Assembly: GCF_902806685.2 (NCBI RefSeq)
Contig: NC_048547.1
Span: 10,055,196-10,119,195, forward strand
DNA from: Maniola hyperantus
Lineage: Eukaryota > Arthropoda > Insecta > Lepidoptera > Nymphalidae
Length of the DNA stretch: 64,000 nucleotides
Direction: 5' to 3'
The stretch's first letter is position 1. Each line of letters begins with the position of its first letter. This document shows positions 33,801-44,726 of this stretch, piece after piece. The notes beneath the pieces were generated by a model. It was not told the DNA's origin. It ran no database searches and saw nothing but the letters and a program-made list of their open reading frames with translations. The position numbers and the translations under genes are program-made.

Positions 33801-36440
33801 AATTTACTTTTCCCTGAGTACTGCCAGACTAGCGAGTGTCAGCTAGACTGGAAAGAATTCAGGGTATTTATTTTATTTATGCCACTCTTCTGCCAATCGA
33901 CACTTCAACTTGCCATCGAATAAAGGCATAATCGAAAAATTCAATTTTAAATAAAATCAATAGAACTGTATAAATGATCTACCTTAATGGAGATAAATCA
34001 TTTTTGCAGTTCTATTAGCCAGATGTAATACTTAGCAATGGCTACTTGGCTAAAGTTATATATGTATGCTTATTTATACATAAACTTTATTCTTTTATTT
34101 TGGAAGTTAATATATGTATGCATAGGATAATGATAAATTTTTATTTACTGTAATATTATGCTTGTTACTGTTTTTTTATCTCCTGTTCAATTCACTTATT
34201 CCGATTATGCTTTTGTTAATTAAAACTTTAAAATCGACATCTTTCGAAGCCATGCTTTATACATTATTCTAATCTGGGTATTTTAAAATCAAAAATAAAC
34301 AAATTATAACACTTACAACACCTTCTCCTGTAGAAACTAGTACATCCATTGCATACACTTCATAAGTCTCAAAGGTGGCCTTTTCATGCTCTTTCCTCTG
34401 CGCCTCTGATGGATTTTGTATGATGCTCTTCTCTCCATCAATACGGAACTGTTTCAACTGATGTGACAACATGCCTTCTATGGGCTTACATCCATACTCT
34501 GTACTGATTTTTTGTACTACATCTGTTACTGCATAGTTCTATAAAAAAACCGGCCAAGTGTGAGTCAGACTCGGGCACAGAGGGTTCCGTACTACAGAAG
34601 TAACAGTATTTTTTTCAACATTGTGCACAAAAAATCAAAGACTATTATGCATAAAAATCTGTTTTAGAATGTACAGGTAAACCTCTTTCATATGATACCC
34701 CATTTATATTTTAGAAAATTCAAAATACTAATTTTTTGTTCATGAACACATTTCAATTTTTTTTTGTGATGCAACCATAAATTTTTGGTTTTACGATTTT
34801 TTCCTTTACTTATGCTATAAGACCTACCTACCTACCAAATTTCGTGATTCTAGCTCAACAGGAAGTACATACCCTATAGGTTTTCTTTACAGACACGACG
34901 ATTTGTGTTTTGGTGGATTATAAAAGTTTGTTGTTTCTTATCCTTGTGTAGGCAATGTTTTAAATAAGTGTAACTTATCCTAAATTAATGTGTACCTCGT
35001 TCCCAGGTCGGAGCAACCTCAAGGCGGCTTCACTGGCCAGATGTGCAGCAAGGAGGACGTCAGCCGCGCGTCCTGATACCTCTCCGCCACCCACAGCAAC
35101 TGTGTGTGCAACCACTGCGATGAAGCCATCAATGTGGGCACCTAGGTCACTAGGACAGAAATAAACTGATCAAGGGGGACAGACTCGCACATGATGGGTT
35201 GTGTACCTTCATACACAAATGAACATTTTTTTGTAATATAACCACAAATTCAGTTTTCTGATTCTTTCCTTTACTTGTGCTATAAGGTATTGCTACATTT
35301 AGATAGGATTTCTTGATAGTCTACACACATCCTAAAACACCATGACAATTGTCTAGAAGTCTATGGTATGGTCGGCTCCATGGACTCTCTGATGATGCTT
35401 GATATTGTTGAATACTTGTTAAATGTATGAAAAGTTATTAAAAGTCTATTAAATCCTTTAAACTGAGTTCATCTTTAACACTACCTACCAAATTTTATAA
35501 TTCTAGGTCAATGTGAAGTAGCCTATAGGTTTTGATTCTAGAAAGTTAAAGACTTTTTAACTGACTTCAAAAAAGGAGGAGGTCCTCAACTGGGTGCGAT
35601 TTTTTTGGTATACATACTTACTTATATTTCTGTTGCACTTTATTGTGATAATTCTGACATATAGGTACCTAAATAAAATTTGAGTAGCTATGAAACAAAC
35701 ATACTTATCGGTTGATGTAATGAAAAGACACAAGATTATAATTGCTTATTATACAAAAGCCAAACAAATATATAAGTACATATAACCAAACAGTTAAGAT
35801 TCCTATATGGTACCATATTACCATTCATAGCAATACTCCTTTATCAATCATTCAATAATAAGAATAGTCAGATGTGTGAAACTATTATTAGTTTCATATG
35901 TAAAAGTTATAAATAAAATAATATAATGCTCACATCTTAGCAAGATCTCCTTGTTTCAAGATGTAGTCCGTTTCACTGGGGATGGGAGAATAGTGACATA
36001 TACAGTTGTTTATGGAGACGCATGTTGAAAACGCTATGCCTTTCTTGGAGTCCTTTTCTTTTTTGAAGACTTTCGATGTTTCTTCCAGTAGCAATTTGTC
36101 CCCGAACTCGCATAATTCACGCGCCGAAGCGTCTGGCACGCATTTTGCTAAGACTTGTTCTAAAACACCTGGAATAGTGATTAGTTGTTAAGTGAAAATC
36201 CACGTAATTGATCAGAAACGCTTTTGGTGACGAGGGGCTCCACATTGCCCGCATGGCGATGACACCGGACACGCGTCCCATCATCAAAGACGTGGAGCCC
36301 TACTGTAATCTTGTGTTATGAAGTACGAAAATGTAATTGGTGTATCAATACTTACGGTTAACAATTTGCCCTGCTAACTTGTACTTGGTAACAACCAAGT
36401 CTTCAGCGATCGTTTTTTCCGCTTCTATAGCGTCAGCCAT
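30814..36440 (-). CDS. PA2G4: Proliferation-associated protein 2G4 (EBP1)
   Basis: Ribosome-associated protein with the methionine-aminopeptidase fold but no peptidase activity in known members; acts in ribosome biogenesis, translation control and growth signalling. Exons on the minus strand: 36440-36356, 36168-35934, 35149-34996, 34538-34317, 33617-33525, 32735-32622, 31994-31848, 30903-30814; 1140 bases, 379 aa (human about 394), phases close. It starts MADAIEAEKTIAEDLVVTKY, then KLAGQIVNRVLEQV, the pita-bread core with VSINNCICHYSP and DLGAHIDGFIAVVAHT, EYGCKPIEGMLSHQLKQF, MPFNLRSFDKETSARLGVVE and PGELVAQFKFTALLLPSGTH, ending in a basic stretch SNKKKKKKTGAEEAMEVETAA. The lysine run matches the family's C-terminal nucleolar/RNA-binding tail. 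The acceptor of exon 4 takes its T-rich tract from the end of a repeat (see findings). Confidence 0.96.
31548..31755 (-). repeat. Helitron-like repeat (Lep1-type), inverted
   Basis: CTAGATGACGCTCGCAACTG, AAATCCCATGGGAACTCGTT, CCAAATTTCATCAAAATCGG, GGGCCGTGAAAAGCTGGCAG, and ATTTTTAATATTAGTATAGA at the far end. Lies in PA2G4 intron 7; the ORF drawn across it is not real. Confidence 0.75.
34549..34895 (-). repeat. Dispersed repeat (CGGCCAAGTGTGAG / GGTTCCGTAC)
   Basis: Runs AAAAAACCGGCCAAGTGTGA, GAGGGTTCCGTACTACAGAA, GTTTTAGAATGTACAGGTAA, TTCGTGATTCTAGCTCAACA, GGAAGTACATACCCTATAGG. Same family as 55947-56360, and the complement of 63107-63445. PA2G4 intron 3. Confidence 0.7.
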
Positions 36441-36521
36441 TTCTAAAACTATAGTTTGGTTATGTGGATGGATTTTGGATACTCTGGCTGTTGGTTGGCC
36501 AGTTGGTTCACTAACTTGTCA

Positions 36522-36531
36522 GTCACGTGAC
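36522..36531. promoter_or_regulatory. Palindromic E-box GTCACGTGAC upstream of PA2G4
   Basis: GTCACGTGAC lies about 85 bases upstream of the PA2G4 start codon, followed by CGTGACGTAC (half CRE) and AAAATGGCGCGC. CACGTG is the core Myc/Max and USF site, and ribosome-biogenesis genes are common Myc targets. Role inferred from motif and position. Confidence 0.45.
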
Positions 36532-37109
36532 CGTGACGTACTAACAAAAATGGCGCGCAAGCTCTTTAGTTTATGGTAAAAGTCATGATAGCCGTGGCAT
36601 GTAGGTACCTACCTAGTATTCCAAATTCTTTGGTTATCAGTCTTGTGGTTCTTACCCATAGATTATCTTGTTCTTACCCATTTCTTACCACTATTTCTAA
36701 TGTACTCTGACTCTGTGGCTTTTCTTTCTGGTCGGTGCTCTGTGGAGTAATAGTGTTCCCAGAGTGTTCCACAGAGTACTTTGTAAATATAAGAAATAGT
36801 CTTGAATTAGTGTTTAGTGTTCTGTGCTCTGTGGTTCTTACGTCACCGATGAATGGTGTGAAAATGTAAGTTTTCTTTTTTGGAAAATGGGAAATGAGAA
36901 AATTGTGTAAATAAAAAAACATTATATAAATACCAAAGGTATAAATTTTTACCATAAAGTCGTAAGTTACTAAATACATAGGTACCTACTATACCTTTTA
37001 AAACATGATACATTATATTTTAACTTTGTTTTTAGTGTTTACTGTTTTCTAAAAAATTAAAAATATTTTTGTATTATTGAGAAACAGGTAGGTATTTGTC
37101 CAAATAGAT

Positions 37110-37335
37110 AATGCCCGCGACTTCGCGTGGGTTTAAGTTTTAAAAATCTGGTGGGAACTTTGAATTTTCAGAATAAAAATCACTTTCATCCGTCGAGCTA
37201 GGATGTAAGCTATCTCTGTACCAAACACAGAATACAAAACTTCAAAATCAGTTAAATACACGTTAAATAGATGTGCCATGAAAAGCTAGCAGACAGACAG
37301 ACACACTTTTGCATTTAAAATATAAGTTTGGATTT
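37110..37335 (-). repeat. Helitron-like repeat (Lep1-type), inverted
   Basis: AATGCCCGCGACTTCGCGTG, CATCCGTCGAGCTAGGATGT, GCTATCTCTGTACCAAACAC, CCATGAAAAGCTAGCAGACA, GACACACTTTTGCATTTAAA. Confidence 0.7.
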
Positions 37336-37556
37336 TAATAATATAAGTACATGATTATTATGTATATAATATCTGTCAACGGCTGTACTCACGTATTTAG
37401 TCGACGTAAGTCCAACTAGTTGCGAAGCCATTCGGGGTCCTTTTTCAAGGAACGCTAAAATACGTGATTATTTTATAAGTGTCGTAGTTTGTTTTAAATT
37501 AATGTATTTTATGTGTTCCTAATAAATAAAATAAATAAATAAAAAAATTATTGTAG

Positions 37557-37755
37557 ACTAGCTTATGCGCGCGATTTTGTCCACATGGACTACACAAAGC
37601 CCTATTGTTGAATTTTCAAAAATCCTTTCTTAGCAGATGTCTACATCATAATACATCTGCATGCCAAATTTCAGCCCCATCCCTCCAATAGTTTGAGCTG
37701 TGCGTTGATGGATCAGTCAGTCAAACAGTCAGCTTTTCCTTATATGAATATATGA
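37557..37755 (-). repeat. Helitron-like repeat, second family, inverted
   Basis: ACTAGCTTATGCGCGCGATT, CCACATGGACTACACAAAGC, GCATGCCAAATTTCAGCCCC, TTTGAGCTGTGCGTTGATGG then (AGTC)n and TTCCTTATATGAATATATGA. Confidence 0.7.
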
Positions 37756-37898
37756 ATTAACTTCATTTCATTTGAAATTATGAGACCTTAGGTTGACAGT
37801 GATGATGATGATGAGACCTTGTTTGACTTTGTACTTACTACTTTCTTTCACAACAGGTTCTATTTAAAGTTGTACTTATTACAAATAAATACATAAAA

Positions 37899-40800
37899 AT
37901 GAGCTATACCACTGAAGAGCTTCTAAAAATGCTAGATGAAAAGATACAAAATGGTGAATCTCTCATAGAGCAACTATTGGACAAACAGGAATTAGAAGGT
38001 GCCCTGAAACTGAAAAAGAAAATTCATCAAGAAACAGAGTTTCTCAAAAGGGTATGTTTAAATATAATTTACTCTTGTTGTTTAGTGCATTGTAATACAT
38101 TTCATGCTAACAAAAACTTTAAACCGAGGATGTAGTTCATGAGCATGAGTCCCTTGGTACTATGATTTGATGATGTAGATTTTTTATATTTGTCTTAACT
38201 CTCAAATAATTACAACATGGAATTACCTATTGCTTAGTGGTTGGCAATGGTTGTTGATTGTGCAGCATTGGATCACATTGTTTGTGATACATTGCATGCT
38301 AAAAATTTACAACATTACAGTTACATTGATCTTCTTCCTCTTCTTTTCTTCTCTATAGCTCTCTGTACTGCGATTTAGTTGCATTGGTATCCTAAAAATT
38401 TACAACATTACAGTTACATTGATCTTCTTTCTCTTCTTTTCCAATCCTCTTTGTACTGCGATTTAGTTACATTGGTATCCCATAATATATCATCACTGGA
38501 CATATGGATCCCAAACATAGTCGCTAACTACATGCCTTATGAGAAAGCTCAGTCACTCAGCGAGCGATGGAGAGAGCTATGCTTCAAGTTTCTCTACATG
38601 ATCAAATAAGAAATGAGGAAATCCGTATGAAATAGAGTAACCGACATAGCCTGACAGATTGTGAAGCTGAAGTGTTTGTGTGAAGAAGTTTTCCAGCGCA
38701 ATAGCAATTTGTGGGACTTATACTATTTAGTATTAATTACATTTTGAATAAATTTTGTTTAAGATCCAAAAATCAGGGAAAGTGAAAATAGAACAGTTGT
38801 CATGTTCAAACTTGCGACACTTGGGGGCGATAGTTGACTGTGCGGTCAGACCTGGAGTGCTGTCTGTGTGTAAAGCGTTTCATATTAATGACGAGAGCAA
38901 GCTCTTGGTGGACATTGTAAGTGATGAGGGCAGGACATGGATAAAAGGTATAACATTTAATTATGGACTTAAAAAAATGAGGAAATACTAAAAAACTCGC
39001 ACACAAGGAGTTCCATACCACTGTACAAGGAATAACACTTTAATTTCTAATCTTTTGTGATGGTAAAACACCCGCTAGTCAGCCGTGCACCAGTAGTCAG
39101 CCTTAACAGACATTATTTCCCTATAAATAGTGTTAAAATTTGTGTACACCATTAAAATAACGTTTGAACGAATCCTTGTCTCTCTATTGGCTAATACGCA
39201 GACATACAAACCAATATCATATCAATGAGACGAGCTACGCTCGTTCATTTGCACCGCCGTCACAGACATGACTAGACGCGCTATTGTTACTGTTTTTTGT
39301 CTTCAGGAAACCCGTAAAGTTTTTGGTAAGTTTTTGTGTCTATATGTTGTTATTTGCGGTGGATAATTTATTTGTGTTACAATAAAAGGTTTATTTTGCG
39401 ATAAAATCAACTATTACATGCATTTTATTTGTTTAATATGTTGTAATTAAGGTGGCCGACTACTGGGTTTCGAATTTTAACTGTAGATCCAGTGCTCAGC
39501 CATAAGCGGCTGACTACTAGTTTTTAGGGGAATATCTTAGATTTAGCTGATATTAACGAAGCGAATAGTTCCAATTTTGCTCAATACTTTGAGCTTAACT
39601 TTTCTAAGACGAAAAGTGTATTTTACCAGTAGTCAGCCGCGTACAAATGTAATTGTATGTTAGTGGCCGACCAATGGCTTTATGAATCCAGTAACCAACC
39701 GTCAGTCCTGTTGCTCTAAATAGCACCTTAAAGCCTTTTGAAGTAGAGTTTAATTTATGTACAGTTATTTTAGACTGAAAATCACTTGTTTTAGAGTTCC
39801 ATCATGTCATGAATAGGAGCTATTTCTTCTAAAGAGTGGAGACAATTTGAAAGACAAAAAGAAGAAATGAAAGAACTGAAAGGGAACGAAATATTAAATA
39901 AAAATCGTAATGAAAAAAAAAGAGAGACAAAAAAGAAAGAAGAATTACAAAAAAGGAAAGCGGAAAAGCAGTTGAGTTCTAACAAAAGTAAAAAGAGGAA
40001 GAAAAATAAGATATTATGTACTTTAAACAGAATAGGATGTTATAATTTTGAAGAGGAATTGACTAGCGATACCGAAATCAACCAACCAACCAACCGATGT
40101 GATAATTGCCCTGCGATAAGTGATAAGTGCCCAGTGATAAGTGCATTTTAAATAGTACCATACCATTTAAAATGCACTGAATTCGCTGGGGATATGTATG
40201 AAAATACATATAATAAGAAATTTCTATGCCAAATATGTAAAGTAAGTGAGAGGCTGACTTTAGGGTAAGCCATGGCTGACTTGTGGAAAAATGAGGCTGA
40301 GCACTGGGAAAAAGTGCCATAATATGATTATTGTTAATTTTTTCTATAAGTCTAACAATAGTATAATATTTTGTTAATTTTTTTAGTTAATTTAATAAAT
40401 AATCTTTCACAAACAAGTGGTTGTTTTTATGCATAGTGTTTAATATTTAAAATACTAATAAACAAAATTTAATCACTCACTAAAAGGCTGACTACTGGGT
40501 GTTTTACCCTATCCACAAATTCACAGTTATTTTGGATTTTTCCCTTTGCTTGTGATAAAAGACATTGCTACCTCCCAAATTTCATGATTCTAGGTGAAGG
40601 AAAAGTACCCTATAGGTTTTGATTCCCTTGAAGAGTTGTACCTATATAATTGGTTACTGATATAGATTTTTAGAAAAGTAAAAGATAAAGATTTTCAATG
40701 GTAAAAGAATGATTAAAATCGGTTTAGTAGTTTAGAGTTTATCGATTGCAAACAAACAAATCTTTTCTAATAATGATAGATGATTAATACAAATAACATA

Positions 40801-43800
40801 AATGTACCTACAAGTAAAATTGTGTTTATCAATATACATATTTTAACACCACATTCTTAATTTTACAGTGATTGCTCGGAATCCCAAGTCATTGTCAGCT
40901 CTAAGCTCTGGCAAGGCATCATACGGTGCACGCTCCATACTCGACCAAGCTGATGATTACTTGGAATGTGCCAAACTTTATCCATGTATGTATCAATCAC
41001 CAAAGGTTAGTAATTTATATGAATACTTAGGCGCCATTTCCACCGGCGCGAGGGAATCGCAATAAGTCCAACCAACTTTTGTGGGCGATAGTATCGCCCT
41101 GTGGAGCAATCTCCATAAGCCTTGTATCGAAATTGGTGCGGCGATACTATCGCCGCGATACTATCGCCGCGATACTCTCGTCCATGGAAATAGCGCCTTA
41201 CAAGTAATGTTATACCATGTAGATATACAGATCAAAGATATATAAACATATTCGAACCCGCGTCTCCTATGATCGCGCCCGACGCTCTGTACCGCTAAGC
41301 TAGTTTTTATTATTTAGAAAAAAAGGTAAGCGAGAGATAAACACTTTTGTACGTGTTTTTGGCTTAGATCAGTGTTCCCCAAGCATTTTGTTGGGTTTTA
41401 TAAATCGCATACTCATTTATTTTTACTTTCATCAGGTTGTGTTTGAATTCGTAAGCGGAATTGAAGAGTCTCTGGCAAACAAACTTAAAGCAAAAGGAGT
41501 CTTTGTAAAAGGGGAAGTTTTGCCTGATTCTAAACAACTTGTAGACTTTGACGATTCATTTGAGTCTAGTAGTGATGAGGAGTTTTTTGATAATAAGTAT
41601 GTAAGCCTTTTTCTTTCTTTTTTTCTAGCACATACTTGGCCACAATCATACCTGATGGAAAGTGATGATGTGGCTTAAGGTGGAACGCGTTTGTGTATTC
41701 ACACTAAAGATACCCAGAGTGCCTTAATTTATTTAAAAAAATATATATTCAGTTTAACAGTTTTTATCTGTAATATCCCAACTTAGCCCAGCAAAAAAAC
41801 TGGTACGTGTGATCCGAGTTTATGACTTCATTGCATAAGCTCTTGAATAGCTCAAGCTTTATTGAATTCTGCAAAAATAAAATAGTCTGTAGGTATATCA
41901 GAATTCTGCCCCATAATTATTGTGGGGCAGAATATTCTGATATTCTTACTATTATAGTAAGACAGTTGTTTTAGTTTTTTTTAAATCTTGCAAAGTGTCT
42001 TATATCTTTATCTATTTCAGTGATCAAATAAGTTTGCGATGTTTGTCGCAATGTATGGAGGAGCATGCAGATATAACCATTTTGAATTTAGACGTGACAG
42101 CCATGATGGCTTACGTTAGCAATATGACCAACGGCCACTGCAATTATGTGTTCCAGCAGAAAGTTCTCACGGAGCAAGCGGCCTGGGAGGCAGAGAGGCC
42201 AGTGAAGCCAATACTCGAACAATTATTTCAAGGTGAGTAAAAAGGTGGGTAGTTATAAGGAAGCTCAGAGTCACTCAGCGGGTCAAAGACATTTATCGAT
42301 TTGGTACAGAGATCGCTTACAGCCCGGGGATGGTCTTAGGCAATTTTTTATTCCAGAAAATCTGAAAACTAAATCCACGCGGATAAAGTCGCGGGCATTA
42401 AGTGTAAAAAATTAATAAAGTGAGTGGGTGTATGAAACTAATCAATTTAGGTGCAAGTACCATTCCCTTCAGCACCCAATTAAGTCTACAAGACTTGATG
42501 TTACTTATGATGTGAGTGTGATATTTTTTATGTGAATAAATAAATAAAGGATACATTTACTGTCATTTTAGTTTAGAGGGTGTGTATGATAGAATTAGAA
42601 ATAACATTTACATTACAGAATTACATTATTGTATATACTATTATATATATAGTTTTATAACTATAACTTTTTATTTGATATCAATTTTAGGTAAAACTTT
42701 GGTTTGCTGCAGAACAGCATGGGATGATTTCCTAAAGATAATTAATACATTAGGAGGCCCGATGGAAAAACAGCGTACAGCGGACTTAAAGGAGCGGGTC
42801 ACTGTCTATGAGGATGATTATGGAGGTTGGAGAGTTCGTAGCTTTAGTTTTAAGTTTGCGTAATAATTATCACCATTATTTCTTACAAATCCAACATCTG
42901 ACTATCAAAACGAGTAATTTATTACCTATTTTGAATAAATCATTTGACTTTGACTTCATAAATGTTTATAGTGGGACTTATTTAGGCAGACTAACCGAAA
43001 AAATGTTGCTATAGGTATAACAACCGTGTCACTGAGATGTCTCGTGGTTGTGGGAGGGTGACAGTTGATGTAAAAATCAAGGAATTAAACGTTGTTGTCT
43101 CCCTCCCACATCCTGCACTTTTGCCCATGAGCCGACTTAGTCAAGCGGTACACCTATAGTTTTTAAAATATGATAGGTACAAGACTCTCAATGCACTTAG
43201 TTAACAGTCTTCACATATGAAACACATAGAAACTTAATTAACTCACATGCATTATTTTTCTAGGGCAGGACGATTATCCACGGCAAAGTTTAAAAGTAAG
43301 AGGTCATGTCCGGTTAAGATCGAAGATAATTTTTAATTTCGGACACAGAATTAAGGCCCTTACCGTCTCAGCTAACGACGGCTTTGTAAGAGCTGCAGCA
43401 CAACAAGTACGTAAAGTCCGATTCTTTCAACTCACGAGCGCGGGTGATCTTTACTTGTGTTTACGTCGTATACATGCACATTGCGAACGGGACCCTATTA
43501 CTAAGCCTCCGCGGTCCGTCCGTCCGTCTAAGTCTAAGTTTCACAAAATGTTCAATAAATTTCTGTTGCCGCTATAACAACAAATAATAAAAAATTAAAA
43601 ATAACTACCATGACAATTAAAAACTGGTATTTCTTGTACGATAGTACGGAACCCTTCGTGTGCGGTTTTTGCATCTGATAACATTGATTTATATATTTAA
43701 TTTATACTTAATATTCGTATGTTTCAGGGAGTTACATATGCCACGTTCATTCACGAGTCACGCGCATTAACCGAGGGGAAAGAAGCCAGTGCTACAGAGA

Positions 43801-43811
43801 TTGATTTATGA
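37899..43811 (+). CDS. C7orf25: UPF0415 / DUF1308 protein, C7orf25 homolog
   Basis: Conserved animal protein of unknown function. Exons: 37899-38051, 38764-38947, 40869-41005, 41436-41596, 42021-42232, 42691-42825, 43264-43406, 43728-43811; 1209 bases, 402 aa (human about 421). It starts MSYTTEELLKMLDEKIQNGE, a coiled-coil-like head. Family landmarks: SCSNLRHLGAIVDCA, LLVDIVSDEGRTWIKVIARN, YGARSILDQADDYLECA, VFEFVSGIEESLANKLKAKG, then an acidic linker (DDSFESSSDEEFF), DITILNLDVTAMMAYVSNMT, CNYVFQQKVLTEQAAWEAER, FLKIINTLGGPMEKQR, HRIKALTVSANDGFVRAAAQ and FIHESRALTEGKEASATEID at the end. Donors are GT throughout; the exon 6 donor (G|GTTGGA) is weak, and a repeat starts about 12 bases after it, so an alternative donor at 42837 adding four residues is possible. 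No known domain with catalytic residues is visible. Confidence 0.93.
38490..38690 (+). repeat. LINE 3' fragment related to 18690-19100
   Basis: CCTTATGAGAAAGCTCAGTC, ACTCAGCGAGCGATGGAGAG, AAATAAGAAATGAGGAAATC, GAGTAACCGACATAGCCTGA. It shares word order with 18690-19100 (codes a broken R-NEEI-R-VTDIA series). Intron 1 of the C7orf25 homolog. Confidence 0.55.
39062..40508. mobile_element. 1.45-kb element with GGTAAAACACCC inverted ends and repeated GGCTGACTACTGG motif
   Basis: Left end GGTAAAACACCCGCTAGTCA then GCC; right end GGCTGACTACTGGGTGTTTTACC, its inverse. The flanks are the two halves of an older dispersed repeat (GTACAAGGAATAACAC...TTTTGTGAT before; CCACAAATTCACAG...ATGATTCTAGG after), which marks the insertion. 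Versions of GGCTGACTACTGG recur inside in both orientations (39090, 39454, 39507, 39626, 39665, 40252, 40274, 40295). A lysine-rich ORF (39867-40151, MKELKGNEILNKNRNEKKRE...) lies in the right half with a CxxC pair near its end. A second CxxC (LCQICK) lies about 80 bases further in another frame. No transposase core is seen, so it is non-autonomous or decayed. It sits in intron 2 of the C7orf25 homolog. Confidence 0.7.
41028..41199. repeat. Palindromic MITE (TAGGCGCCATTTCCAC ends)
   Basis: Left TAGGCGCCATTTCCACCGGC; right GTCCATGGAAATAGCGCCTTA. The centre has tandem copies of GCGATACTATCGCC. It starts 22 bases after the exon 3 donor of the C7orf25 homolog. Confidence 0.75.
42284..42404 (+). 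repeat. Helitron-like repeat (Lep1-type), truncated
   Basis: Contains TTTGGTACAGAGATCGCTTA, CAGCCCGGGGATGGTCTTAG, CTAAATCCACGCGGATAAAG and TCGCGGGCATTAAG. Confidence 0.6.
42838..42965 (+). repeat. Dispersed repeat (CGTAGCTTTAGTTTTAAG)
   Basis: TTCGTAGCTTTAGTTTTAAG, AATTATCACCATTATTTCTT, GAGTAATTTATTACCTATTT, AATCATTTGACTTTGACTTC. Matches 22555-22715. It begins close to the exon 6 donor of the C7orf25 homolog. Confidence 0.6.
43495..43675. repeat. Dispersed repeat (CTAAGCCTCCGCGGTCCGTC)
   Basis: CTAAGCCTCCGCGGTCCGTC, TGCCGCTATAACAACAAATA, TTTCTTGTACGATAGTACGG, AACCCTTCGTGTGCG. Matches 51750-52010, and its end matches the piece inside 5606-6512. Confidence 0.6.
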
Positions 43812-44726
43812 TATCGTATTTCTTAACATGTAGTTGAAAGACTATAGAATGTGCTTGAATTTTGATCTTATAGTGCTGTGATAGTATCGTTAACGTCCAT
43901 AATTTCAATATGATGCCGTGCATTTCTAAAAATACATTTAAAATATATATTATATAATAATATAATTTACCTGTGTTGAATATTTTATTTTGATATAATA
44001 TTATATCATCATGATCAACCCATAGCCGACTCACTACAGAGAACGGGTCTCCTCTCAATATGAGAAAGGTTTGGCCATAGTCCACCAAAAGCTTGTTTCT
44101 AAAACATACATGATACATATAGGAACAAAAACCTTGGTCCTGCATAGTGTTATTTAAAAAAAATGTTTTTGACGATAACACATTTTTGCAGATTAACTGC
44201 TCTGTCAATGGTCAGTATAGCCTGTGCTGCAAAACAATAATATTGAAAGTACGAAAGTGTGTCTGTCTGCCTAAGAGATTGGTCATAGGCTACTTTTATC
44301 TCGGAAAATCGAAGAGTTCCCGCGGGAAATTTCATTCTAAGGCAAAGACTCTTACTTGGGTAGGTAGGTATAGAGAACAATAGGATTTAGAGTAACTAGT
44401 TTGCTTTCGTGCCAAATGTCGCGGAAAACGGATAGTGCAAGCTTTACACATATGCTTAAATATGCTTCAACTTGCAGCGAGTTACATGCACTGTGTAATA
44501 TTAAATATGCATTACTATGCAATGTAATCATTGACCGAGCAGTAAAAAAATGATCAAAAAAAATAGCAACATTTTTGTGCCAATGTCAGTCATTTTCAGA
44601 CGTCATACGCGATTGTTTATTTATTTTTGAAATTCAAATGCTGTGTTAATTGTTTCAAATCATTAAAAATATGTTATAAATACGTGAATTTACTTTAATT
44701 TATTTTACATTTTATGAAATAATATT
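43812..44726. other. Intergenic region C7orf25 homolog / POLQ
   Basis: 915 bases, genes in the same direction. It holds a SINE fragment at 44008-44095 (complement), a degraded Helitron-like piece near 44245-44340, and the POLQ promoter. A GACGTCAT motif at 44599-44606 lies about 120 bases upstream of the POLQ ATG. ORFs here on both strands lie in repeats or AT-rich sequence. Confidence 0.6.
44008..44095 (-). repeat. SINE (family A) 3' fragment
   Basis: ATCATCATGATCAACCCATA, GCCGACTCACTACAGAGAAC, GGGTCTCCTCTCAATATGAG, GGCCATAGTCCACCA: complement of the family A 3' part. Confidence 0.7.

Larger units (their letters stand above)
36441..37898. other. Divergent intergenic region PA2G4 / C7orf25 homolog
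   Basis: 1458 bases between two divergent start codons. The PA2G4-proximal 150 bases are richer in GC and carry the E-box. The rest holds two inverted Helitron-like repeats (37110-37335 and 37557-37755) and a GAT run near 37802-37813. A minus-strand ORF at 36674-36979 shows no family features. Confidence 0.6.

Noticed and set aside
43792..44208. 138-codon minus-strand ORF
   Set aside because: AT-rich, overlaps the last exon of the C7orf25 homolog and a SINE fragment, and has no recognisable domain.
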